In this document: positions 11,436 to 22,806 of the stretch, in pieces
Layout of the letters: each line of letters opens with the position of its first letter
Position numbering within the stretch: position 1 is the first letter of the stretch
DNA from: Paramecium octaurelia
Taxonomy: Eukaryota > Ciliophora > Oligohymenophorea > Peniculida > Parameciidae
Direction: 5' to 3'
Length of the DNA: 64,000 nucleotides
Assembly (NCBI GenBank): GCA_905182995.1
Contig: CAJJDP010000073.1
Span: 1-64,000, forward strand
The notes under the pieces: generated by a model
Told to the model about the DNA's origin: nothing
Seen by the model: only the letters and a program-made list of their open reading frames with translations
The model's database searches: none
Made by a program: the position numbers and the translations under genes

Positions 11436-12445
11436 TCATTATTAAGGTTTATTTTCTCCCATATCTCCAGCACTCCTATTAACTTTATGTCTGGATTCGT
11501 AGTACCCGAATTCTGAAGGCAATCTGTAGCTACCGGGGGCTGGTGTGCCAGCTTATTTTATAAATTTGATTTATTTACCTTTACCAACAGATCCTGTTCT
11601 CCTAGATTCTTTGGGAAAACTTCTGACATTGGAGGAATGGAATTTAGAAATGAAGTAATTACCATCCTATCATTATTATTAAAATTACTTTCTGAATCCC
11701 TGTCTTGTCAATTGGATATGTGCCAGGTCCAGGAGCATAAAGGTTGGTTGCTTCAAAATGATATTAGAAATTTACAAAAATCTTTAACAAAGCGTTTAGA
11801 GTTCTTGGGATTGAATAAAGTCGCACATGAATTGTTGTATTTTGAAATAGGGTACTTACCAACAGAATTGACTGCAGGTAGAGATTCATAGGTTCCAGGT
11901 CCTGGTATTTCTTTACTTGTTAAGACCATAAAATTTGTTTTTGGTCTCTGTCTCATTGAATATCGAATATCACTTAGAGTGGATCCCAAATCATAGGTTC
12001 CAGGAGCTGTAAGATTGGTTAATTTATTTTACCTGGAGTTTTTAAATTTAAGTTTCCAAGTATACCAGTGCTAGCCATTTTTTCTCTGCTCATTCCAAAC
12101 TTGTTGCCTTTTTATTTTTTTAGATTTGTCTCGACATCACTTGTTAAGTTGTATTATTATGGAGAAGGAGTTGCAAATGGCACTTTTGTAAAATCAGTTC
12201 TCAAAATAAAATATGAGATTTACTTCGTTCCTTTTCCAATTCCTGCAGCTCTCTTTTCTATCTGACTAGGCAAATCGTAAAATGCTTTACCGCAACTATA
12301 ATGATTAGATAAATCATTTGTACTTAACTGGATTAGCCAAATTTCCAAATCTATCAGATTTAGAAAATGTCCATAAGTTCTTTGCGGTACTGTTATTCAA
12401 CGGGGAACCACATATTTGTTAGCATGTTGAAACAGTTATTGACAT
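11436..12445 (-). CDS. PG-rich repeat (SHIPPO/ODF3/CIMAP-like) protein, 285 aa
   Basis: Starts at ATG 12445 (M-S-I-T-V-S-T) and ends at TGA 11436-11438. Six introns of 22-28 nt give exactly 286 codons. It contains spaced sperm-tail PG-rich motifs: P-G-A-P-G-T-Y-D-L, I-P-G-P-G-T-Y-E-S-L, A-P-G-P-G-T-Y-P-I and P-A-P-G-S-Y-R-L-P. Proteins with these motifs (ODF3/SHIPPO, CIMAP) bind the lumen or surface of axonemal doublet microtubules, so a ciliary microtubule role is likely here. The N-terminal part is Lys/Ser/Asn-rich (residues 20-60, T-A-K-N-L-W-T-F). Confidence in the repeat family is high, and moderate for localisation. Confidence 0.82.
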
Positions 12446-12820
12446 AATAAATTAATTAATATAAATATAATTAAGAATGTTTTACTTAAGGGGTTTTAAT
12501 TATGAATTTTTAAATGTACGTTGATATCATGCTTCAAAAAGCTTTTTAGAACTCGATTAAAATCTTACAAAATTCTTTGCAAATTTCCACTATTTATTCA
12601 TTTATCTTTAATTAAAATTGCAAACACATAATTAGAATCAATTCTAAAACACTTACAATAAAGAATTGCTTTCCTTTTTATTGATTCCATCACCCATATA
12701 GAAATCTATCAGCATTATTCGGGATTTCATGTAATTTAATCATAACTTTAAGGTATTTTAAAGAATTACATTCATTAGATAGTGCTATATTTAAAAATCC
12801 TTCATTTTAAGAAGTTGAAT

Positions 12821-13179
12821 TCATTAAATCGCAATATGCACAACTACTTATTCATTCATTCTAAATTTAGTTTAATCCTAATTAAATCTATTATAATCAC
12901 TTTTTAAATTCTTTCTAATGTCTCCCTACTAAACATAAATTCTTACCTATCTCCAAAAATTACTTTATTTCTCGGAGGTGGAAATTTCATAAATTAAGGG
13001 TGATCAAATATTCCTTGATGTTATGTATCTTTATATCTGACAGATTTGATACATTGGTTTCAAAGTGTACTTAAAATAAGAATCGGATCTATTTAGTTCT
13101 TTTATCGTAACAAAGATCTTTGGGATATGTATGATAACTTAGTATCCAAAAATTTACTATTTATTAAACTAAACATCAT
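12821..13179 (-). CDS. Small hypothetical protein, 93 aa, three introns
   Basis: From ATG 13179 (M-M-F-S-L-I-N), introns of 20, 34 and 23 nt join exons into 94 codons ending at TGA 12821-12823. The core reads S-D-S-Y-F-K-Y-K-D-T-Q-H-Q-G-I-F-D-H, then F-P-P-P-R-N-K-V-I-F-G-D-R and F-S-R-E-T-L-E-R-I-Q: compact, basic and not hydrophobic. The layout resembles small axonemal inner proteins, but I recognise no family. A further coding-like frame (12690-12830, C-A-Y-C-D-L-M-N) overlaps the end and could be an alternative last exon. Confidence 0.5.
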
Positions 13180-13439
13180 TGTTAATGTGCCTTTATGTAG
13201 ATATTTAACAAATACATTGTAATCTAAAAAATAGAGTAAAATAATGTAAATTAGAAATAGTTTGAAACTCTATTAGAAAAAAAAATTACTACTTAAGAAC
13301 ATTCAATATATGATATTAATTAAGAAGTAATTCATTCATAAATATTATAAAATTTTTGATTAAAGAATTTTAGAATTTTTTTGAGTATATATTATATTCA
13401 TATCTCAATTAATTTTTTGTGTTTAATTAATAATATTAT

Positions 13440-14393
13440 ATGAAAATTCAAATCTTTTTAATTCTTCTTTATTATTGCTATTCGCGATGTGCCTTCACAG
13501 TGGATGAAAATGACAAGCCAATAGAAACTGATAGGGATCCTGAAATAATAGGGACTGTGGAAGCATGTCCCTTTTTTTCTGATCAACCAGTCTGTTGCAC
13601 AAGAAGTTAAGACCGATCAATGATTAAGGATTTCAAGTCTTTGGATGCCACCTTTGGAAATGATGGAGGAGGTTGTGATATGTATAAGGTTTAAATATCA
13701 AAATAGATGTGGTTCAAATATGAAGAGATTCTGGTGCCATTATACATGTTCCCCAAATCAAAGCGAATTCATGAAAATCTCTGGGAGATAGAATATGACT
13801 GACCCTCTAAACTCTTCTAAGATCATAGAAGTGTAAATGGTAACCTTAGAAGTCCATCCACAAATAGCATGTGTAATAAATAATATTATTAAATTATACA
13901 TAGGAGGTTTTTTCCTCATGCAAAAGAACTTCATTTGCAACTCAGGTTTCTGCCATGGCCAGTCCAGGAGGATTCTTTACTTTTCAAGGAGAATAAGCAG
14001 TGTATAGATATATATCTAACTTAAAGTGGTGAAGGAGGATAGTATATTAAAGTTGAATTTTAAGAATCCAATTCGCTTTACTTTGAAGACATTTGGTCTT
14101 GTAATCACAATTATAGCCGCACTACTGAGGATGAGACAGGTATTCATTATTGGGATGACTTTGGATATGAATTACATGGAGAATGTGGGTGTAACACTTG
14201 TGAAAATAGTTGTTAATCGGACAAAATATTGTATGAACCGCCAGGGATATTATATGGATTCGAAGGCACTTATATATTGTTTGCTTGGGGATGGGCTATT
14301 TTGTTGTCTTTGGCAATTACTATAATTAGGAGGTGCCAACAAAAAAAATTTGAATTGAGTGACTTGGAAGAATAGAAACAAATTCTTGGTTGA
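13440..14393 (+). CDS. NPC1 N-terminal-domain protein with one TM helix, 290 aa
   Basis: Starts at ATG 13440 with a signal peptide (M-K-I-Q-I-F-L-I-L-L-Y-Y). Three introns (25, 31, 25 nt) give 291 codons to TGA 14391-14393. Mature motifs match the luminal sterol-binding domain of Niemann-Pick C1: C-P-F-F-S-D-Q-P-V-C-C-T-R-S-Q, G-G-G-C-D, R-F-W-C-H-Y-T-C-S-P-N-Q-S, F-S-S-C-K-R, A-M-A-S-P-G-G and C-G-C-N-T-C-E-N-S-C. One helix follows (F-A-W-G-W-A-I-L-L-S-L-A-I), then a short basic cytosolic tail. The sterol-sensing domain and other 12 helices of full NPC1 are absent. It probably handles sterol in an endolysosomal or secretory lumen, handing it to a partner. Gene boundaries look complete, so this is not a truncation at the window edge. 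Confidence 0.85.
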
Positions 14394-14490
14394 TGAATAT
14401 TTATACTGTTTATATTTTATTTAGTTCATTGATATTCTATATTAATTAGTAGTAAATACAAAATAACATTTTAATTAAATTTATATTAAA

Positions 14491-14720
14491 ATGGATAGAC
14501 AACTTAAATTAGACACTCAATTAAACAAGACAGCTTTTGATTTGGTTACCTATTCGGCAGTTGGTATCTATAGAGACTTAAACACAAATTAGGATACTTT
14601 GTAGGAGTTGCTGCGTCTGTATTTTTCAAGAGAAGAACATTTATCCGCAATTTGAGTGCAGGTCTTTTTGCTGGATTTGCTTTCAATGAAAATCAAGATG
14701 CCTTTAATAGACAGCTCTGA
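14491..14720 (+). CDS. MIC10: MICOS complex subunit MIC10-like, 66 aa
   Basis: ATG 14491 (M-D-R-Q-L-K-L-D) with one 29-nt intron (14564-14592) to TGA 14718-14720: 67 codons. Two short Gly-containing hydrophobic segments flank a basic loop: V-G-Y-F-V-G-V-A-A-S-V, F-F-K-R-R-T-F, then S-A-G-L-F-A-G-F-A-F. This is the MIC10/MINOS1 hairpin, which bends the inner mitochondrial membrane at crista junctions by oligomerising through Gly motifs. Length fits the family (60-100 aa). The start of the next gene is only 34 bp downstream. It is too short and intron-split to be seen as a standard-code ORF. Confidence 0.75.
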
Positions 14721-14754
14721 AATATTAAGATATAAAAATTAATATAATTTATTT

Positions 14755-16375
14755 ATGTCTACAAACATAAGTTGTCTTAACTTCTATAAGGGAAAATCTT
14801 TATTAATATCTGGCTGCACAGGCTTCGTGGCCAAAGTTATATTGGAGAAGATTTTAAGAGTTTTGGAAGTTAAGAGAGTTTACGTCTTGGTGAGGGCTAA
14901 GAAAGGCCAATCTGTGACTGAGAGATTTAATAAAGAGATTATCAATTCTCAATGTTTTGACAGGATTCGTAAGTAAAAAGGAGCGGATTTTTAAAAATTC
15001 ATAGAGGAAGTTGTGAAACCTGTCGATGGAGATCTAATTAAACCTCATTTGGGACTCAATAAAGAAGTTACATAAGAGCTCATAGAAAATGTCAATATTA
15101 TCATAAATAGTGCTGCCAGTGTTGACTTCAATTCCCCAATTAAAGTCGCTTTGGAAATCAATTATTATGGAGTTCAAAAAGTGTTAGAGTTAGCTAAGTA
15201 ATGTAAACATTTAGAAAATTTCATTCATGTATCCACTGCCTATGTAAATAGTGATAAATTTGGGTATAATTTATTGTTGACTTACTAAGATTCATTGAAG
15301 AGAAGATCTATCATCCATAAAAAGATGTCGAATCCTTTGTTTCGGTTCTTTACAAATCTTCATAAAATTTCGATGAAAAATAATAAAAATTGGCCCTAGA
15401 CAAATTTCCGAACACTTACACATTTACAAAAAACTTGGCTGAATAAATGCTAGCATAATTGAGACCACCCAACATGTAAATCACTATTGTAAGACCAACA
15501 ATAGTTGGATGTTCATTCAGGGATCCAATTCCTGGCTGGGTAATATCGATTGTTATACAAGATTGATAACTTGGTTGGAGGTGCAGCTGTGATCTTTTTC
15601 GCAGGGATTGGATTAGTCAAAATCTACAAAGGAAAAGAGAATTTAATTACAGATCAAGTCCCTGTTGACTTTGTATCTGATATGATTCTGGTGGCAGGAG
15701 CCTATGAAGCCAATAAAAATACTTTCTAAATTTATCATTGTGGCACTAGTGCTAGAAATCCTGCTCCTTGGAAATTGACCAAAGATACTTGTGTTGAATA
15801 TTGGAATGCCAACCCTCCAAGTGTCAAAGTTTCACCATGTACAATAGAGATTAACAATAATTTATGTTACTATCGATATATGAATTTTAAAAGAAAAATG
15901 GGAGCCTTAGCTTTAAAGACATTTGCTGATACCTTTGGTAATTCAAGTTAGAAGAAAAATGCTGGTCGTTATCTTAAGGTTATTGATAAGGCTGACACAA
16001 TCAATAAGACTTTCAAACATTTCAATAGGAATGAATGGGTGTTCTCTTAAGAGAATGTCTTACAATTAATGAATTGTTTATCAAGGGATGAATAAGGGAT
16101 ATTTTTATTAGATGTTACTGAGATGGAATGGAGGTATGCATTATATTCCTAATATTAGATCTTATATGATGACATTCCATTATGGACTCTAGAAATTCAT
16201 TTTGAAAGAAAATGTCTAACCACCTGTAGATGAAGAACCAACTGATTTATTGAGATCATGGAAGAGTGGTAACTTCACTGATTTAAAATGGATAGTAGAA
16301 AAGTAAAAACTTCCAGTGGAAAATAAAAATTACACAATCAATGGTCTTTTTAATAGGTAAAGAGCTAAATTGTGA
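14755..16375 (+). CDS. FAR: Fatty acyl-CoA reductase (alcohol-forming), 515 aa
   Basis: ATG 14755 (M-S-T-N-I-S-C-L). Introns of 26, 22 and 25 nt give 516 codons to TGA 16373-16375. The N-terminal Rossmann domain has the NAD(P)H motif S-G-C-T-G-F-V-A-K, then N-S-A-A-S-V-D-F, and the catalytic Y-x-x-x-K in Y-T-F-T-K-N-L-A-E. R-P-T-I-V-G-C, D-P-I-P-G-W and V-P-V-D-F-V-S-D follow, typical of FARs. The FAR_C region (about residues 350-500) ends in a Trp/Tyr-rich helix (W-R-S-Y-M-M-T-F-H-Y-G). The enzyme reduces long-chain acyl-CoA to fatty alcohol, the precursor for ether lipids, which ciliate ciliary membranes use heavily. Localisation is expected at the peroxisome or ER face. Confidence 0.92.
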
Positions 16376-16599
16376 TATGATAAAATTTATATTTATATAA
16401 AACAGAATGGAAGTATATAAATTAATTTTTATGCCTACATATAAATCAGATTTGGAATTATCAAATGCCTAATAAATTAAAATAAGATTTAGTTCATATT
16501 TATAAAGTAGCAGAAGGAGAATAGAACAATATTGGATAATCTGTATTCATTTTTAACCAATTAAGTAATATAAGTTAAAAAATACAAAATTTAAATTGA
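16376..16599. other. Convergent spacer
   Basis: About 220 bp of AT-rich DNA lie between the 3' ends of the reductase (plus) and the first histidine kinase (minus). No gene seen; it probably holds both polyadenylation regions. Confidence 0.5.
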
Positions 16600-19237
16600 T
16601 CATCTAACTAATTAATATTTTTTAAGAATCCTAAGAAGATCAACCTTATTCACTGGCTTAGGTAAAAATTCACTCATTCCTTAGTGATCACTTTAATTCA
16701 TATTTTCTTTAGTATCATAGGCTGAACACATGATGATCGTTGGTTTTTTACCTCCTTGTTTAATTATCTTATATTTATAATTAGATTACTTCTTTTGATG
16801 TTTCAAATCCATTCATACCAGGCATTTCTATGTCCATAAATATTACTTCATAAAATTAACATTACGTATTCATTTTATCTTTTACTCTTTATATCGCCTG
16901 ATTGCCATCATAAGCTGAATCGCACTAAATTTGATAATGATTTAATAAGGCTTTGAATGCTATTAAATTTAGTACTTAATCATCAACAATTAAAATTCGT
17001 TTACAAAAACTAGTACATTCATGAGTTTGCAAGGTTGAATATTTAAATGAAAATGTTTTATTTCCTTGAATAGGACTTTCTAGAGATTTGAACTAGAAAT
17101 AGTTTTATTGTGGAACTTTGATTTTTTCATTTAAATCATCAATGATCTTCGGACTGTCATTTGAATTTAAGCAATCAGGTTTCTATCCCCTCTTTTGCAG
17201 ATAAAAATGATCATCCTGGACAATATAATCACTATATCGACGGATTACAAAATTGTCATCCTATAATGATCGTGATTTCTTGCAAGTCATAAATTTACCA
17301 GTATTCAATGAACCTCTTAAGAAAATTTGCTCTTAAGATTAGCTCAAGTCCAAATCCTGAATCCAAAAACTAATACTCGTTCCTGTTTATAAGCCAGTCA
17401 CAATTTCAACATAATTGTCATTCGTATCAACCAACCCTTACACCAATTTTGCAGATAGATTTAGTCCTAATCCTAATTCTGGATTTTAAGTTAAGTTAAA
17501 TTACCTATCATTTTCTTTATTCTTCAAAATAATCTATTGAGGAATCAATTAACTATTCCCATTCTTTAAAATTTCATTATGATGAACTGTAATTTAGATC
17601 CTTTATTCGTCAAGATAAAATAAAGATAAAGACATTTCTCCACCTGATTTTGCTTGATGATACGAATAATTTAGTATATTTATAATTACTTGTATTATAC
17701 GTTGCTTATCCGAATAAATCTATTTATCAAGCAAACAGCTCTATATTTTAGTAGAGAATTGAACGTCCTTTTGTTTGACCTACTAAATAAAAATATGTTC
17801 AATTTCTTAGATAACATCTTAAATCTGAAATAGATTGAATTTGTAATGAAACATATTTGATTAGATTGAAGAGTAGTCTAATATATCATTTATTGAATGA
17901 TATAAAATAGAATTTGAACATTGCATCAATTCAAGATATTCTCTAATGGCTTGTTGCTCAGTAGTTAAATCTTTGGTGATACTGACTACCTATGAGATAA
18001 TATTTAAGGGAGTTCTCAATTCAAAGGAGAAAGTGTTTAACATTTCTGAAGATTGTTGATTATACTTTTTTATTTTTTCAATTTAATTTTTATGGGTAAT
18101 ATTCTTCATCAATAAAAAAATGTAAGGTTATTAAATAGAATCTCCAAATAAGGGTCTAGAACCTTAAATAATTGAATCTAATTATTAATTGGAGAATTAA
18201 GATATAATAATGCTTAATTTAATATGTCGATCAGGTTAAAAAGTCAAATAAAACGTAAATTGGTTTGAATTTCTGTTTGAATAAGGAGAATCCTAAGCGC
18301 TGCTATTCTCGCCATCGAAATTACATTGTCGAGGGTAATATTATGCCAGGTACTTCTATTAATTCAAAAGAATATCAAAAATATCCAAAGATAATCTTCT
18401 TTTGGAAGCTTAATTAAAGATATCTTCCAAAATCTATTGGTTCATTTCAAGTTTTCTTGATGTTGGTGAAATTGACATAGAGTTCTTATTTTTTTAGAGG
18501 GTATTATTTAAAGATTCTTTTATCATATATAAAATTTGTTCTTCTCCTTAGCATAGTAGGAGTCTTTAACATTTTTTATTCATGTATTAAATTTATTGGA
18601 ATTAATTTAGGATGATAACTCCTTAGGTAAAATAATCCATAAGGTGATTAAAGAAAACATTCAATTAAGATTCAGTTTTATCAACATCTACAGTCACTCT
18701 TTTTCTTAATGAATTACCAACAATTGCAAAGAATTAATCAGAGGATTAATTTTTATTAGTTTGATTACTGAAATTACTCAATTTATCCTTTTAATTATCT
18801 TGGATGAACAATTGTGAGGATTACTTGAGTTTTTTATTTTTGAGTTAAGATTGTTATAGTGAATTAATAAATTTAGTGTTTTTATCTGCTTAGACGGAGA
18901 GTCTAAAGGAGAAAAGTAACTATTATTTCTCATGTCCCATGATTATAAAGAATATGACTATTATACTCTCCAAAATGTAGTAATCAAAGTTAATGAATAA
19001 AACAGAGAACAGTCTCAAAATAATGTAGCAAGGGTAGCCAAACTTGAGAAGTCTATATGAAATTTACAAAGTAACAATTTCATTTATGATATATTAATTT
19101 GAGACAATAATAAGGGTATTAGTATGATTTGCAAATGGATTTAGATACTAATGGATTTATAAGTTTAATTCAGTATAGACAATAGTATTAATTAGGAACA
19201 ACAAGGTTATCCTTATGAGGTGAACATTATTGGTCAT
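16600..19237 (-). CDS. Hybrid histidine kinase-like protein with degenerate kinase core
   Basis: Starts at ATG 19237 (M-T-N-N-V-H-L-I) with hydrophobic N-terminal helices (I-T-L-L-F-L-I-N-T-I, I-L-R-L-F-S-V-L-F-I, S-I-I-V-I-F-F-I-I). The H-box reads F-S-F-E-L-R-T-P-L-N, so the phospho-acceptor His is Phe. The N-box-like I-I-N-I-L-N-Y-S is kept, the D-x-G-x-G (G1) box is missing where the paralogs have it, and N-P-E-L-G-L-G-L-N (G2) remains. The C-terminal receiver is intact: L-I-V-D-D-Q, phospho-Asp in F-M-D-I-E-M-P-G-M-N-G-F-E, and Lys in F-L-P-K-P-V-N. Stop TGA 16600-16602. It is probably a pseudokinase whose receiver is phosphorylated by others. Short introns exist, not all mapped. Confidence 0.85.
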
Positions 19238-19487
19238 TTTCCTAAGCGCAATTAATAAACCTAATTGAATAATAATGGCTGAAGAAGAGAGAGTTATCGT
19301 AATAATTTAATTCTTCCATCCAAACATTAAGCACAGCACTAACCACCATATCCCTTGAGCTATTTCCAAAATTAAAATAATGGTTGCGTTCATTATTTAT
19401 AAAATTAATATACTAGAACTTAATAAATAATGGTCCTTAGATGCTAAATTTAGATTAAATTATCGAAAAAGTATAAACATAAAATGA
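19238..19487. other. Spacer between two kinase paralogs
   Basis: 250 bp; a short plus-strand frame (from 19277, M-A-E-E-E-R-V) ends after about 27 codons and is not supported. It is likely promoter of the 16600-19237 gene and 3' end of the next. Confidence 0.4.
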
Positions 19488-22305
19488 TCAATATATCCCA
19501 GTTTTTATTGGAAAAAATCTTTTTAAAATTACCTCTAACTCTTTTTAATTTACAGGTTTTGGTAGAAACGAATTGACTCCTACTTTTTATCCTTCAATGA
19601 AATTCTCTTGAGTGTCATAAGCAGAACAGATTACAATATAGGACTGCTTGCCTGTGATTTCTAGTATCTATGATAATGTTTATTGATACTTGCTTACTAG
19701 TTTAGAATCCATTGAGTCCTGGCATTTCGATATCCATAAAAATCAACTTGTAGGCTTGGCAAGGATGCTTTAATCTTGATTTGACCTTTTCTATTGCTTA
19801 AAACCCATCGAATGCTTGATCAGAATCAATTTAATAATTTTATAACATCAATCTGAGTGTCATTTAATTGAAAGGTATATCGTCTACAATCAATACACTT
19901 TTACAATCTTTGCATATCTGTGGGTATTGTTTGAAAGAATAGATCTCTTAGTTTGTGATTGTATGACAAGATTATATTTGTTTATGCGAAAAGTATTCTG
20001 GGCTAATTGGTAACTGAATTTATTATTATTATTCACGATCATTTAACTTTGGAGTTTCTAAAGAAGATTCTGAATCCTGTATGAAATTATCTTGGAACTG
20101 CATATCATAATCCATCTTAGAATTTGACATACTTGATTTTATTAATATTCTATCATCGAATTTTCTTTCACTTAAGGTTTATTGCAATCCTGATTGATTG
20201 AATCTCCCTGTCAGTTGAGAAAGTAGATTTGAAGACTAATATTAATCATTTTATGTCTATAAGAAGTTTTGAATCTGGAATTGAACTTTGGTACCTTTAT
20301 TTTGGGTTGAACTTATCATCAACTGGTTATTGTTTGATTCAATTAATCCTTCAACTATCTTTGCTGCTATACTCAATCCTAATCCAGCCCTCTAATTCAC
20401 CTATTGCGTTTTGAACGTAGCTCCCAATTCCACATTGCCAATCAAACTGTTTTAAATTAATGCCAATCTATCATCCTCAATCCCTATTCCATCATCTTTA
20501 ACCTTGATATGAATATAGAACAGACTTTTTTGTTTTATACTTAATTGGACATGACCTCCTTCTCTTGTGTATTTGCTGGCATTATTCAAAAGATTTACCA
20601 AAATTTACAAAACTCTCTATTGATCATTAAAAATTAAAGCATCACTTAAATTCTACTGAATTTTAATAGTAAACTCTATCTTTTTCTATTTCATTTGCAT
20701 ATTATAAAGATTGTAAATCTCTTAAGCAATTTGATTAAAAGTAAAGGATGTAAGACGATATTGAAACTGATATGATTGAATGGCTGCGTAATCTAAAATA
20801 TCATTGATTTAATGAATCAAAAGAGAAATAGAACATTAAGCAATATCAATATACTCTTAAATCTTCTTCTCAACAGATTAGGTTTTGATCAAATTGAGCA
20901 TATGTTAACAACTATTTAATGGAGTTCTTAATTCATGTGAAAATGATTTTATCAAACTATGATGGATTATTTATTCATTCTTCATCTTTTAGAACTAGTG
21001 TTTGCTAGTAATGTTCTTAATCATAATTAACAAAACAGGCATTTCAACATCATTTTAAGGTTGGATGTTAAGTTTGCTTGGACATTTGTGATGAGAAGGC
21101 ATAGATATGTACTCTTGCTAGTTACCTGTCATGAAAGTTGGAATAATTATCACCTTTAATTTCTTTTGCTTAACTTTCTTATACTATGTTGATTCGAATA
21201 ACCACTCGTAAATAAACATCTATTATTGAAAGGTCAGTTGATCTGTTCTAGAGTCATCTTGGCTACCGAGTTAATCCAATCTCTATTCTAGAAACTGGAA
21301 GTATTTCTAAGGTTGAAGTAAAATATCCAAAATGTCAACTTACAGATTTTCCTTCTGTAGCTCTTTAATTATCCTAAACAAAGCATATTGATTTATTTAT
21401 TTATTAAATCTTGGTGTTCTATGGTGACTGGTTATATCATTTTCATTTTCTGGCATTTTGGCGCTATTTAAACACATCCTTATTTTCTCAACTATTTACT
21501 CTGATCCTGAGCATTCTAAAAGCTTTTCGCATTTGTTATTTTGGTAACTCACTTATTGACTTTAATTTAGTATTAGAATCCCTTAAGGAAATGAGTTTAT
21601 TAAATTTTGGTAAAATTAATGGAATTGTAAATCTGAAGTCTTATTACCCAAAAATTAACTTTTTTATATTTTTTATGTCTATCCTAAATTTGAGCATTAA
21701 ATTAACTTAGATTCGTAACTCAATTCCTTTAAATAGATACTCTAACTTTTAAGGGGCGTTTATGCTATCGAAACTCGGCTGAAAGATTTGATTAAGGATT
21801 AATTAAACTACAACTAATGGGGGGAGTCATTATCTTCGAATTTTTTGATTTTTGATTTTGCTAATATATTTTTTTTGTTTGTGGAACAAAAACATTGACA
21901 ATTGATTTATTCGTCATTGTATGCTAATGTAAGAAAAACCACCACGCAAATACCTAGACTTTCAATAAGGTAAAAGTTAAACTCAGTAAATATCAATATA
22001 ATATTTCTAAATATTACATAACATGGAAATCCGATTTTGCATATTTTATTCGATTTATCAACGGCTTATGACAAGTATTGTCTATAAGTCACTATGAATA
22101 GCAAACAATTTGCATATGTGCCAAAAGGATTATTGTATTGTAAAAATAGAAAGGTTTCTATGTACAGTACAGAATACAAGAGCGAAACCAGATGCAAAAT
22201 TACTTATTTTTCACACCAATAATCGATTATAATCTACTATGAAATTCTGAAAATTGTGCATGATACTTATAAAGAAAGAGCTTCATAATTAGTTTTATCA
22301 ATCAT
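19488..22305 (-). CDS. Membrane hybrid histidine kinase, intact
   Basis: ATG 22305 (M-I-D-K-T-N-Y-E-A-L), a 30-nt intron (22237-22266), then helices (L-H-L-V-S-L-L-Y-S-V-L, V-I-F-R-N-I-I-L-I-F, L-G-I-C-V-V-V-F-L). A PAS-like linker carries N-Q-S-Q-Q-V-S-Y-Q-N-N-K-C-E-K. The H-box F-S-H-E-L-R-T-P-L-N has the His, the G1 box is D-D-G-I-G-I, and the G2 region is A-G-L-G-L-S-I-A-A-K. The receiver has V-L-I-V-D-D-I, the phospho-Asp motif F-M-D-I-E-M-P-G-L-N-G, and F-L-P-K-P-V-N near the C-terminus. Stop TGA 19488-19490. It is a complete two-component sensor with its own receiver; the ligand is unknown. Tandem paralog of its two neighbours. Confidence 0.88.
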
Positions 22306-22806
22306 GCCGATAGACAAAAATACCCACCACAAACCTTATGAAACATTAGCTATTAAAATAGACTTTCCAGCTATACTTTTTAAAATTGTTTTGAATAATT
22401 CTCCTTTTTTTTTCATTAATTTAATTATTAAAAAAACAATTCTTGACAAAAAGTAGAAATGAACACTATTTTGTAGTTGGTGCAACATCTCCAATTTTAA
22501 TGTTATTTTAGAAAATTTGATATGTACCTATTTTAAGACTTTTATAACTCTACACATTAAATAAAAATAAATTAAATCATTTAATATTTGCGATTTGGTC
22601 ATCCTAACTTTTTCACTGAATATCTTCTTAACTTTGAATGTACTCACCCTACATTTGTATATGATGTCTACCTTGATTAGACAATTTAGATGAAGATATG
22701 GCGAATTAAATATATATGTATTTATCGATAAGAGTTTAATTTTTATAATATTGTCAAATAAATATTAATTGATTAACAAAAAATTTGAGAAAAACTTAGT
22801 AAATAT
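22306..22806. other. Spacer, 500 bp, no gene seen
   Basis: AT-rich DNA between the second and third kinases on the minus strand. Stops in all frames; no conserved motif recognised. It should contain the promoter of the 19488-22305 gene and the terminator of the next. Confidence 0.4.
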
